A DNA stretch of 64,000 nt from Clarireedia homoeocarpa (taxonomy: Eukaryota; Ascomycota; Leotiomycetes; Helotiales; Rutstroemiaceae). The stretch spans positions 22,542 through 86,541 of the forward strand of contig LNKV01000018.1 of NCBI GenBank assembly GCA_001465935.1, read 5' to 3'. The notes below the pieces were generated by a model. The model was not told the DNA's origin and ran no database searches. It saw only the letters and a list, made by a program, of their open reading frames with translations. Below, piece by piece: positions 11,122 to 22,586 of the stretch (within the stretch, counting starts at the first letter, position 1; the number at the start of each line of letters is the position of its first letter). A program made the position numbers and the translations under genes.

Positions 11122-11336
11122 TATAACGAGACTACTAGTTAAGATACTGAATAACTTTAGAATTAACAACTATAGAGCTAAGAGGATTATAAGGATCCGA
11201 AGGTTTATATATAGGAAGAGATTATATACTTGATTATATATATACTAATATATACTTATATACTTGATATCTGACTTACTTTTATAGAGATTATATTCTT
11301 ATATAGTATTATAATAATTTAGTTAGAATTATTATA
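11122..11336 (-). repeat. 3' LTR of Gypsy element, heavily RIP-mutated
   Basis: Aligns end to end with 17528-17744. Nearly every difference is G or C in the right copy against A or T here, for example CTGCCAGTTAAG against CTACTAGTTAAG and GGATCATAAGG against GGATTATAAGG. Confidence 0.9.
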
Positions 11337-13849
11337 TTATCTCCTTCTTCTAAAAAAAGCTCGCTTTCGAGTATCTTAATTACTTTATTAATTATTATCT
11401 GAATTATATATTTTTAAGATTTCTTCTTAATAAATATAAATAATCTAAATAGTCTATAATAAATAAATATAGTTATAAGAATAATAATAATAGTTTCTTA
11501 GTTTAGCAATATTATATTTTAGATATTATAAAGTTCAAGAATCGTTTCTTATTTACTATAGTTATTAGATAGTCTCTTTTAATATAGTTATAATTATCTT
11601 TTTCGAATTCTTATAATTAAAGCTATTTAGAGAGAAATACTAAAGGGCTAGGTATCTTCAAGTTAGCTCGATAGAAGTCTCGAAGTAGTATTAGAGATAT
11701 CTTAAGATCCGATATTTAGTATTAAACTAGATCGATATTATAGCCTCTCTATTATATATAGTATTCTAATAACCTTCGTTTTAATTAATAAACTAATATT
11801 TACTTTATCTTATATTCGTCTATTCTTATTATATTAATTAGTAAAGATAGTTTATTATATTAGTTTAATAATAGATTATCGGCTATCTTCTTTAATTTAT
11901 CGGTTAGGAATATATTATAGATTTATATAGTACTAAGTAGATCCAGATAATAAAAATAACTAATATATTCTAAAATCTTAAAGTATTTACTAATAGAGTA
12001 ATCTAGTTTCTTAAATAACTACTATATTAATAAATATTATATATTCAACTAGATATAGTTACTAACTTAGAAGTCTATTAACTAGTAATACCTATTTACT
12101 TATTTAGCTATTTACTTTTAAGTAGCTATAATAGTAAAGTAAGTATATTCTAAAACTTTATAATTACAATAAGTATAAGTATAAGTATCTTAGATATTAA
12201 AGTTATTAACTAAAGAATATTTAGTTAACTTCTAATCTTATATAACTCTAAAAATATATTTATAAAATACTTCGAAAAGAGATAAATTACTAAAAGAAGA
12301 ATATAGTAAAGTTAACTATATATAGTTTATTATTAGTAGGAATTCGGACTAGTTATCTTAATAATAATTAATAAAAAGTTTTAGTTATTTTTATAAATAC
12401 TAGTTATAGACTTCTATCTACTTATTAGTTTAAAGATAGTCGGTAATAGAAAACTTAATTTTAATTTTAAAGATATTATTAAACTTAGTCTAGAATAAAG
12501 ATATAAACTAAAAGTTTTAATTAGATAATATTATTATAAGTAGACTATAGTATTAGTAAATATATAAGATATAAAATTTAATTTAGTCTCTTATAATAAT
12601 AGTCTTATAATATAAGATTGTAATAACTTATTTAAATAAATAATTAATAATAATAAATATATTATTATATCTATACTTATCTTTATTAAAACTATAATAA
12701 TCTATTATAATATATTCTTATATATAGGTCGGAACTAATAATAAATAGAATAGTTTAAATATCTTATCTTTTAGAATTAAGCTTTAACGATATATATAAT
12801 AATTATAAATATATATAATAATATTATTCTTTATAGAATATTAGTAATAATACTCTTTAAAAAATAAGTAAGTTTTCCTAATATCTAGATAAATTATAAT
12901 AACAGAGTTATATACCTCGCGAATAAGAAAGATTTTTAAATTCTTAGTATCGGGGATAATAAAATAATTTTTATAAAGTAATAAGTTTTTTTTAACTTTA
13001 AATCTAGATTTAGACTTTGATTCTCCTCGATTTATTATAATTCGTAAAGTTTATAAAGAATTATAATTGTAGTTCATTTATAAAATATAAGTAATTAGAT
13101 TAATAAAACTTATAAAATTCGTAAAAATATTTACTTCGAAGATAGATTCGTTAAAATAGTTATATATATAAAAAGTTAAAATCCGAGAGTCTAGCTTCTT
13201 ATTCTTAAGTAATTATTAAATATATTACTCTTTTTTAAATTTATTTTAAAAACCTAATTTGTTTTCTTTCTAAGTAAAAATATCTACTACAAAGTTATTT
13301 TTACTAGAGCGATATATAATAAGGAAATAATAATTAGTTAGAAGTTCGGCTTATCGAGTTTATTAGATATTAAGTATTTTAATTATTATAAAGTATTCTA
13401 AAACTTTATAGTTAGTATAAACTCGGATCTAGTATAGAGTATCGGTAAACTCGGTATACTAATATAAGAATAACTTTATAATTATAAATATTTCTTTATT
13501 ATAAACTTTATAATTAAGCTTAGTTAGTTATATCGTTTTTAAGAAATATATAACTAAAAACTAGTTATTACTATATTTCTAGAATAATATATTTATTATA
13601 ACTCTGTTCGATATATTAGTTTTAAGTATATAAAGGAGGTTGTAATTATAATACTATAAAAGTGAGATAGAAGTTAATATTTACTTAAATATATTAAATA
13701 ACTACTAATAGCTAATATCGAAATTAAAATAAGTTATAGTCTTTATTAGATTAATAAGAGACTTTATAATTATACTAAAATCGTAGATAAATCATTAATA
13801 AAAGTTATAGAAATTTAGAAATAACTAAATATTTTTAAATATAATCAGG

Positions 13850-14350
13850 TATATCTATTTCTAGATAATAGTAATTTTTTCGAGATCAACTTTGATATTA
13901 TTAATTGAGATAATAAAGTTAAAGTACTTTATATATTTAATATTAAACTTATATTTCTTAAAGTTAGTTTATAAACTAGTATCTTTAAGTCGCTGAAATA
14001 TTTAGATAATATAGATTATATAATTAAGTTTATTTTCTAAGTAAATTAAGATATTATTAAAGTAAGTAGTATAAAAAATATTAAGAAAATCAAATAGAAT
14101 ATTATTTATATATTATTAATATATAGCTAGGCTATTAGTTAATCTAAAAAGTATAACTTTATATTTATAAATACTATATTGAGTTTAGAATATAGTATAC
14201 TTTTCAGAGACTAGGTCTATATAAATATAATAGAATATTTAATAAATATCTAGTTTAATAAAAACTTTTACTTTTAAAAGCCTAGTTAAAATCTTATTAA
14301 TAAATAAAAGTAGATATCTATCTTTACAAGTAAAAGTATTCAAGGCTCGG
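13850..14350 (-). pseudogene. Reverse transcriptase remnant of the Gypsy element
   Basis: Conserved Gypsy reverse-transcriptase blocks follow each other in one frame, interrupted only by TAG and TAA codons. The active-site box reads FNNIL, with Asp-to-Asn changes consistent with G-to-A on the coding strand. It is non-functional. Confidence 0.85.
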
Positions 14351-17300
14351 AAGTTAATATATAAATAAAGAGAGTTATTAGGTTTTTTTATAAATAAAAT
14401 AGAAGCTATAAAAGATATTTAACTTAGTTTAATAAAGCTTTTAAATAAATTATCTATAATATATTCTTTAATTACTTCTAGCTCTTTTAATAATATCTTA
14501 TAAAGAGAGTTATATTTAAGAGCTTTTTTTTTATTACTTTCTAATTAGATCTTATAATTATATAGGCGATAAAGTAGAAGGAGGTTAGACTTAGACTTCG
14601 AGAATATATATATATATATTATATATTTAGCCGATATAGATAGTTTAATATTATTAATATTTATAAAAGAGTATATAATAATAAAATAGTTAGTCAAGAC
14701 TAGTAATTATATAACTAGAGTAGTTAAGTTTTACTTAGATATTTATTACTTCTTTTACTAGTTAATAAGATTATTAATCTTTTATAAAGTAACTATAAAA
14801 AGTTTATTATTACTATTTCTTTTATAAATATAGTTTATTACTATAATAGAGATTATATATATCTTTATAGTATTTAGTTTATATTATAAGAGAGGGATCT
14901 AGAGAGGCTTTAAAAGTCTCTTGAACTTAGTATTAAGTATAGGAGTTATAGGCTCGATCTGCTTTAGCTCTTTTTCTATATAAATAATAAAATATTTAAT
15001 TTAGGCTTTATAAGATAAACTATTTTTAACCGAGATAACTTTATCTTTAATAGGGAAAACTAAGTATTTATTTAAGATATTAGACAGAATTACTTCGAGG
15101 TAGAGTAATAAATATATAATAAGTAAATTTAATATTTTTCTATCTATATATTACTTTTTAATAGTAACTATACTAATAAAAAATAGTTTTTTCCGATAAA
15201 TTTTTAAGTCTAGATTATTCTAGTTAAATTTTCAGTTTCGATATTCTATATCGATTTAATAGACTTTATTTATTATTTTAAGTCTATATAAGTAAGTCTT
15301 AATATTATAAGTTCTTATATATATTTAAGAGATAAATAAGTCTTTAAACTAAATAAAATGTTTTTAAATATAATCAACTAATACTCGATTCTTAATAAGT
15401 TATTTATATCTTAGTATTACTATATATATATTTAAATAAGTAATTAGAAAGAGAATAAATAATTAGATATAATTATCGATTATAAGGTTTATTAAAATAT
15501 AATAAGTAATTAGAAGTTTACTCTAATTATTATATTCTTTAATTTATAAAAACGTTTTTAAATATTTAATTATAAGTTTAAAATTATAATAAAGTTATTA
15601 AAGAAAAGAAATATTAATTAGTATAAAACTATTTATTTTAGAGTTAATAAGAGTTTTAGTTTAATAGAAGATATTATTTTTTACTAGTTTATATAATATT
15701 ATTATATAGTTTCTATTTATTAGTTTAATTAAATCTAAGTATCTTATATCTCTTAAACTATTTAGAAAGGAGTCTTTATCTAAGTATTATTTTTTACTTA
15801 GTCTACTTCTAGTTACTTTATATAAATTATAACTTTAGTCTAGACTTTAGTTAAGATATTATCTTCTTCCTCTATTTCCTTTATTATATCTTTATAAAAC
15901 TTATACTCGACTTTACTTATTGTATAGTAAAAGGTCTAGGCTTGAGTATTGAAAGTAGAGGAGAGGGAGTTTCGAGTGAAGCTACTAACTAGTAAAGTAG
16001 CTCTTTAGTTAAGGGAGAAGTGATATAGTATATTGATAGATAGAGGTAGCTATATAGATAAAGTAGTAGTAAAGATACTAGATTAGCTTTAAAATATCTA
16101 CCGGCTCTTAGTATAAGTAGTAGCTCGGTCTTAATAGTTTATTATAGTTGCTATTACTTTAATAGAGACTTATTAGACTTATTTATTTATTATAATACTA
16201 ATATTATTTGTATCTAGATATTAAAGTACTTGTATATCAGCTTTATAATCCTCGCTTCTAAGACGATCTATAAGCGAATATATTTGATAATTATTATTCA
16301 GCTTTCTAATAAAGTCTTAATATTTATTCTTTAAGTTAATCTTACTAGTAATATTAGCTAGAAGCTCGAACTATTAGTAAAAGGGCTTAAAGAGTTAACC
16401 TTCGAGTTAAATAAAGTATATATATATATTTTAAATATACTAGCACTTAACTAGATCTATTAGGAAATTAGCTACTTTATTAATTATTTACTCAGATATA
16501 ATATTATCTTAAATATACAATCTTTTATAATACTTGAGGGCTAAGTCTTTTAATTAGTCTAGTATAAATAAGTGTTTAGTATTATTATTAATAAAGCTAT
16601 ACTTATACTAACTAATTCGATTTGTAATAAACTTTCTTTATAGCCGAGTAATAAGTTTTTTTCTATTAAAGAGCTTATTAGCTAAATATAAGACCTTAAA
16701 TAATATATAGCTAGATACTATTAAAGTCGTATTATTTTAGTATAAAGGAGCAAGTAATTATAAACTATATAGCTAATATAGTGATAATAGCTAGAAGATA
16801 TTAAATAAGTTATATTTAATTATCGACTGAAATAATAACTGTTTTTTAATCTGATCTACTAACGTAATATACTTAGTATTTTAAGCTGTTAGTTATATTT
16901 AGAATTAGGCTTGTATCTCTACTATTTAAACTATTAGTATAGTTATTAAGTTAGTAGATAATATAACTGAAGAAGCTTTTTAAATTGCTTTTCCTTTGCC
17001 CTTGCTTCGATATCGACGACCAGTATCTATATTTTAGCTAAGTTGAGGTGCAGGGGTTGTAGATAGTTGCGAATAGCTTTGTTGAGTTGTAGGGAGTTAT
17101 ATAAGAGGAAGGGAGTAATATTGAGAATCCGAGGCGGACTTATCTTCTACTTGGTGTGTAGCTTGGGGTGTTGTTTAGCTGTCTTCAAGAGTATCCTAAG
17201 TACTAAGCTGGGTATCGAGAATAGTGGTAGTACTTTACAAAGTATTACGAGAAAGCGAGCCCGCTTGCTTAGCCGATACAGAACGACTTAGCTAGCCTCT

Positions 17301-17527
17301 GTTTTAAGGTTAGAGAGGTGTTCGACGTATTATCGTAATAAGTCCTTAGGGATTATATAGAATAGGTAATTCGGGGGTAATACTATATATCGACGAGGCC
17401 GGAATAGGTCTACTTCTACTACTTAGAGAATCCTTAAAGAAGAGATTCAAAAGCAAGAAAGGATTGAGTATTGATATTATTTAGATAGCCGTCAACGTGG
17501 CCGAAGAGATAAGTAAGTTGTTAATAA

Positions 17528-17744
17528 TATGACGAGACTGCCAGTTAAGATACTGAATAACCTTAGAATTAACAACTACAGAGCTAAGAGGATCATAAGG
17601 ATCCGAAGGCTTATATACAGGAAGAGATCATGTGCTTAATCACGTGTATGCTAATGCATTCTAATGCATGCCTGATGTCTGACTCACCCCCAGGGAGGTC
17701 ATATCCTTATGTAGCATCGTGACGATTCGGTCGGAATTGTTACA
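17528..17744 (-). repeat. 5' LTR of Gypsy element, nearly unmutated
   Basis: Begins TATGACGAGACTGCC and ends GGTCGGAATTGTTACA (plus strand). It keeps GC-rich words such as TCACCCCCAGGGAGGTC that are fully converted in the other LTR. On the minus strand its TATATAAG...TTAGCTCTGTAGTTGTTAATTC block matches the solo LTR at 39833-40088, so the two belong to one family. Confidence 0.9.
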
Positions 17745-18235
17745 AATATCTTAGTTTATATTTAAATTTATATTTTAGAATTAGAGATTATTATATTATT
17801 TAAAAATAATATTAATAATATTTAAAAATAGATTTAATAAAGTTTTTAGAAATAATCTAACTTGATTCTTTAAATTTATTATTATATATAAGATTGATAA
17901 ATAGTAATAAAATAAATAAATAATTAAATTAAGTAAATTAATTGATTTAAAGATCTATTAATTAATATCACTATATTTTTCACGTCTAAGATATATATAT
18001 TAAAAGTATATTTAAGAGTATTTAAAAGAATATAGCTGATTTTTATTATCAAGAGTATAAAGTCTTTATTTATACTTTCTAACTATACTCTTAATCACCT
18101 CCTGTATTGCTCTCCTGTAGCTGTCGCTGTTCACTTGTCGTGTATACTAAATGAGGTCTTAATCTCATTCGGTCATTTGTCGGTCGCATTTGTATGGCGA
18201 CATCTACCCTTCATTACAACTTTGAGATTTATAAC
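17745..18235. repeat. AT-rich RIP-like flank
   Basis: A/T-dominated to about 18,050, then normal composition. No gene or recognisable repeat. Confidence 0.6.
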
Positions 18236-18430
18236 CTAATAATAACGGCTTCTAATACCTACTACTTCTCTCCCTAACCTCTCCAACTTCTCTATATTCC
18301 TCTCCATAATCTCCTCCTCCTCCTCCTCCTTCCATATCTTCTCCTCCTCCTTCCACATCTTCTCCTTTTCTTTCGGCTCCTCCAACTCCTTGCCACACAT
18401 CTCCCTCTCTTTGTCTATCCTCTCCCACAT
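18236..18430. repeat. Pyrimidine-rich (TCC) low-complexity tract
   Basis: Imperfect CTCCTCCTCC array. The minus-strand frame it produces is a Glu/Lys-rich artefact. A second CT-rich tract runs at about 18,755-18,880. Confidence 0.75.
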
Positions 18431-18454
18431 CTTTGCTCTTAGGCTGCGGCGTGG

Positions 18455-18680
18455 GGCCCCATGGGCCGGGTTTTCAACTTCTTATCCCGCCCACTGGGTA
18501 ATACCCAAAAGGGCTTAGTAGCACAAGCCATAGGGGTAATGACTCAAGTATTGCTCCTAATACATTAGAAACTTTTGTGGGGATTAGTGGGTATGGGTAA
18601 TGGGTAATAGGTAGCCCAATGGGTTCTTGGCAACCCACCGGGTAATGGGTAACCTGCGGGTCGTGGGATGGTTTTCATTT
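18455..18680. repeat. GGGTAATGGGTA repeat block, hAT-like terminal region
   Basis: Repeated, partly inverted words based on GGGTAATGGGTA and ACCCACCGGGTAATGGG. Subterminal arrays of this kind occur in fungal hAT elements. No transposase is visible, so the assignment is tentative. Confidence 0.4.
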
Positions 18681-20004
18681 TCTCAGCCCACCCAATGGGG
18701 CTCCAAAAGGGTCAGCAATCCGCCCACTCGGCTTCCGCCGTAGCCTATTTGCTATTTCTTTTCTCTCATTCTCTTCTCTCTCCCTTTCCCTTTCCTGCCT
18801 TTCCTACCTTTCCTCCTCCTTCTCTCTATTTTTTCTCTTTCCTCTTTCTCCTCACTCTCTCTTTCCTCTCTCTCCTTTTCATCCTAATTTGCGAAGGTCG
18901 AGAAGAGATCAGTGAGTTGAAGAGCTAGCAGAGGAGATATCCGAGGGAGTTGAGCGAGTATGCCTTGGGACTGGAGTTAAACGCGTCTGAGGAATAATAA
19001 GAGGACGCTTCATGGGATATTGGATTATTGGGAGGTGCATTTTGATCGGTTGGAGGAGAAGGCGAGGAGGAAGACTGAGCGTAGGCGAGAGATGAGTTTG
19101 GGACGAGAGAAAAGCTAAGATGAGGCGGGGAAGTCGAGTCGACGGGGATTGAATGGTGGTGGGATTGCAGAGTGCTGAAATGGGGAATCGAGTGTGATTT
19201 TGGAGTTTTTGCCAGCTCAGGCATTTCGGCATGCGGAGATATATCACACTTGAGGCGTTCGTTGATGAGCTTCGGGCCAGAGAAGAGATATATAGATACT
19301 TGAAGAGCAACATAGACATTCAAATCAATCCAGACAGCTAGCCAAAAGAGCACTAGTAGGTGTACTAACTATCCGACCAACTCTAAAACTTGAATATTCG
19401 ACTAAAATATATACTTTTGAGATCTCTGCTCTGGCAAATATGTTTACGAGTTCTTAATCATTAAATTGCATTGGGATAATCAGATATATAAGTTTTCAAT
19501 GTCCAGATTGCACTTGAACAATCAGGAATCCGAATTTGGTCGGATAGTTAGTACACCCAGTGGTGCAAAGAATAGCGTATTATGCGTTGGGGATCAAGGG
19601 GGGAGAAGATGCTGGTGATGGGGGAAGGATGCGGATTTTTTTGGGGAGGAGGCGAGGAGTTAGGATAGGAGGTGAATGGGTTGGCATTGGCGTGGTCGTT
19701 TGGGAGGGAAAGGTTTGGGTTGGGATCATGTTGAGTTTGAGGAGTTATTGTGGGGAGTTATGGATCTACTGAGCGCATAGGCGACGCTGTTGGGGTCTTA
19801 GACTGGGTGGTGGAGGTGATGTGGTTTTATGGGAGATGGAAGAGTTGGGGATAGATAGGCAAGATGGGATTGGAAAGTATGCATGATACTCCTGGCCCTC
19901 TAGTGTATTTAACCATTATTGATCATACATATCTCCATTACTCTTCTCCGCAATCTGTATCAAATACCCCTACCACTAACCTTACCACAAATAGTACCAG
20001 TCCC
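18681..20004. other. Repeat-rich intergenic region with MITE copy 1
   Basis: Apart from the MITE at 19351-19565, the region holds Ser/Pro-rich fragments on the minus strand on both sides of it (18925-19350 and about 19570-19880). They could be halves of one low-complexity frame split by the insertion. Neither half has a recognisable domain. Confidence 0.4.
19351..19565 (-). mobile_element. 215-bp MITE, copy 1 (inverted orientation)
   Basis: Terminal inverted repeats CACTAGTAGGTGTACTAACT and, at the right end, GTTAGTACACCCAGTGGTG, with TATCCGACCAA / TTGGTCGGATA just inside. The interior has ATATTCGACTAAAATATATA and TTTTCAATGTCCAGATTGC, shared in reverse orientation with the copies at 37552 and 41345. 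Confidence 0.9.
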
Positions 20005-21498
20005 TCATTTCAAGACCGCCTCTACAACACTGAAATTCGTACCCTCTGCTGAATGCACTTTAACCAAGCTCAACCCAGACTGCTCCAGTAGTTCAACCCA
20101 TTGTGCTTTAGATCTTTCTTTTCCAGCAAACATCAACATGGTAAGATCCATCCACGCGGCTTCGACATCAGCGCCTCCAGGTGGTACGACAATCTCGGCA
20201 ATCAGGAGACGCGAAGTCCCACGTTCCATGGCTTCGGCGATATTTGACAGGATTTTGATACAATCGTCGTCTGGCCAGTCGTGCAGACAGCGGCGGATAT
20301 AGTAGATTTGCGCGCCTAGTTTTTATCAGTTTTTAGTGAAGCTAACATTGGAAAACAGAAATACCTTTCACGGGCTGGGGGGTAAAAAAGTCATAAGTCA
20401 TCATCTCCACGCCCTCAATCTCCTTATTATCCCTCATGACTTCTTCGCGATCCTGCAGGATGATCCTTCCTTTCGTATCTCCCACCAGTTTCTTGATCGC
20501 TTTTGTAGCTTGACCCTGGCCGCCGCCAATATCTACCAAAAGCACTGTGTCATCGTTTGTTCCTACCTTTTGGTATTCTTCTTGGAAGGGAAATATAGCA
20601 TATGATTGGACGGTTTGGGCAGATTGCGCTTGCATCGCCGCGTTGAACGGTGCGAGACGCTCGGGGTCTTTGGAAATGTATTCCCACATGTTAAGGCCGT
20701 TGGTGCGGTGGGCAAACGTGTAAGGGTTGTTGAGTGTGGACGAGGGCTCTTTGTAGCCATTTTGTTTGAAGTATGGCGTGAGTGAGTAACTCGCAGGGGC
20801 ATATTCGTCATACCTGTGGATTTCAGTATCTCATGGCTTGGGAATGGTTTGAGTTCTGGGTTCATACATCATACGAAAACCTTGGCGCAGGGGAGGGAAT
20901 TGATAGATGAGGGAGTTGGGGGTTTGGTTGTAGACGTGTGGTTCTGCTTCTCCGAAGCATGTTGGAATGAGAGGGCGCATCAATCGGACTGAATAGTTTT
21001 TAGCACTGATATTTGTGAGTTAGGTGTCTGGCTATGTACATACTCAGTAACTCCTCCTCAATGTTAGTCTTCTCTGCCAATTCCTTTGCAGAAATATTCG
21101 ACCCATCCAAGGGAATGGTTTCAAAGACACCCGCTTCCAGCAATGCTCTCAAGCATCCTGAATATGAAAACTATCAACCTAATCATCAATATGGCAGTTC
21201 CAAATCCAATCAAGAACAGGGAGAGACCTACCTCTTCGAAATGCGCCATAACATTGTTGACGGGGCCATACACGGTACTTTTCATTTTATTCACGCAGCG
21301 CATCAATTCAACGTGTGATTTCGCGACTGCTCCCGCTTGAGAGGGATTGGACAGTTCCGGATTGCTCTCGAAAACGGACAAGTAATTTTCGACCATGCTG
21401 CTGAGCTCTGCTAGGTCGGATTTGATTGCAGCGTTTTGCTTCTGGAGCATTGACCGGTCCATTGCGAGTGGTTGGTGGGTGGTTGTGGTCTTGGGCAA
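20005..21498 (-). CDS. SAM-dependent O-methyltransferase (COMT-like, class II)
   Basis: Five exons fit one frame: 21498-21228, 21157-21044, 20988-20868, 20813-20365 and 20315-20005, about 421 aa. The N-terminal part is the helical dimerisation/winged-helix domain (GCLRALLEAGVFETIPLDG). The catalytic part has the SAM glycine motif VDIGGGQGQATKA, VLQDR-like ILQDREEV, the DFFTPQPVKG loop and YYIRRCLHDWPDDD with the catalytic His. It ends GTNFSVVEAVLK. Such enzymes methylate small phenolic or polyketide hydroxyls in the cytosol. The first donor is uncertain: GTAGGT (21231) looks stronger but breaks frame, while GTCTCT (21227) keeps it. The gene is divergent from the methyltransferase at 22587; no polyketide or peptide synthase is in the window. 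Confidence 0.88.
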
Positions 21499-22586
21499 TA
21501 TTTCCTGCTATGTTATTGAAGTCTTACAGCTCAGAGCAAGATCTTTCTGTGCCACCGTTCTAACAAAGATCACCAAAAGGTGGAGATTGAATGAAATGTG
21601 TATGTAAAAAAAGGGCCAAAGGAAGGCGTCCGGGAAGATGTTGAAAGAAGAGGAGAGATGAACGAACAGATAGATTAAAGACAAATAAACAAAAACAATT
21701 ACAATTACAATTCACCTGCATCTACTCCACTTCATGAGCAGAAGTAATCTTACTACCATATCTTATAGCTGGTTTAATCTCTTCTGTATCGTGAATAGAT
21801 GAATTGCGAGGGGCACTTCGGGGTACCCTTTGAGGTAATGAGCGCCGTTACCTTGGCACCGCTCCCCTCCAAGCACGATGCAAAGTGCATGCAATGGGTG
21901 AATGTGTGAATGTGCATGCGATGGGTGAATGTGCATGCGATGGGTGAATGTGCATGCGATGGGTGAATGTGCATGCGATGGGTGAATGTGCATGCAATGG
22001 GTGAATGTTGCGAGAGGGTGGGGGGTGTATGGGTTGTTTTTATGGACTGAACTTGGCCATTGGCTTTCTGCAACTCACGGTGCAGGTCTGCAAGGCCGGG
22101 GCGTCGTCGACGATCGATTCTTATGCACCAGAACTCGTGCTACTGTAAGTTCTTCCCAGGTCCACGGTTCGTCTTACCCTGTCATGGCATCTCATTGCCG
22201 ATCCTACCCTTCTTACCCAACCATTGGGACTCCGAAGGAAACCAGCTCTACCCCACTTACAAAAAGAAAATAGTAATAAATAGTAATCGATAGTGCAACG
22301 ACGCATCTCGGAGGGATTACGATGTCGGGAACGGAACGGCGGACGACTTTCCGACCAATCTTCGTACAGAACTCTAGCAGCGGCGTCGACAAATCCTAGG
22401 ACGATGCGTTTTGGCGCGGGCAAAATCCCCATCTAGTCACATTCTTGCTCTGTGATGGCGTGTTGAGACCTTCAGTTGGTATTTGCCCTTTGTCTTGGGC
22501 CGCTACCACTGTAAGAAAGGAAGGAAATTGGCTGCAGAAAGGTCCAGGTCCTGCCCGAACCATTTATCCTTACCAGCTTCACGTTC
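21499..22586. promoter_or_regulatory. Shared divergent intergenic region of two methyltransferase genes
   Basis: About 1.1 kb between two genes transcribed away from each other, therefore holding both promoters. It contains a 19-bp minisatellite (21886-22009). No specific binding site is claimed. Confidence 0.5.
21886..22009 (+). repeat. 19-bp minisatellite
   Basis: About six tandem copies of GCATGCGATGGGTGAATGT with minor variants (GCATGCAATGG at both ends). The unit contains the palindrome GCATGC. Confidence 0.95.

Larger units (their letters stand above)
11122..17744 (-). mobile_element. Full-length Ty3/Gypsy LTR retrotransposon, RIP-mutated
   Basis: Two LTRs in direct orientation (11122-11336 and 17528-17744) bound a 6.2-kb interior. 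On the minus strand at 14350-13850 a reverse transcriptase core is readable through stop codons: ALNTFTCKDRY, VFIKLDI, YFNNILIYLENKLNY (the F/YxDD box region), TNFKKYKF and KVDLEKI. The stops fall at TAG/TAA where CAG, CAA or TGG would be expected. A purine-rich tract (minus-strand AGAAGAAGGAGATA) abuts the left LTR, fixing that as the 3' LTR. Gag would lie at roughly 17.0-15.5 kb; integrase and RNase H are inferred from order only. The element is dead. The direct duplication at the ends is imperfect (ATTAT against AATAT). Confidence 0.9.

Noticed and set aside
17067..17291. Plus-strand 74-aa frame
   Set aside because: Lies in the leader/gag side of the minus-strand retrotransposon and has no domain; an antisense chance frame in its less mutated part.
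18236..18430. Glu/Lys-rich minus-strand frame of 64 aa
   Set aside because: Pure product of the TCC tract; no support as a gene.
21774..22073. Minus-strand His/Thr repeat frames (THRMHIHPSHAHSP)
   Set aside because: Translation of the 19-bp minisatellite, not a protein.
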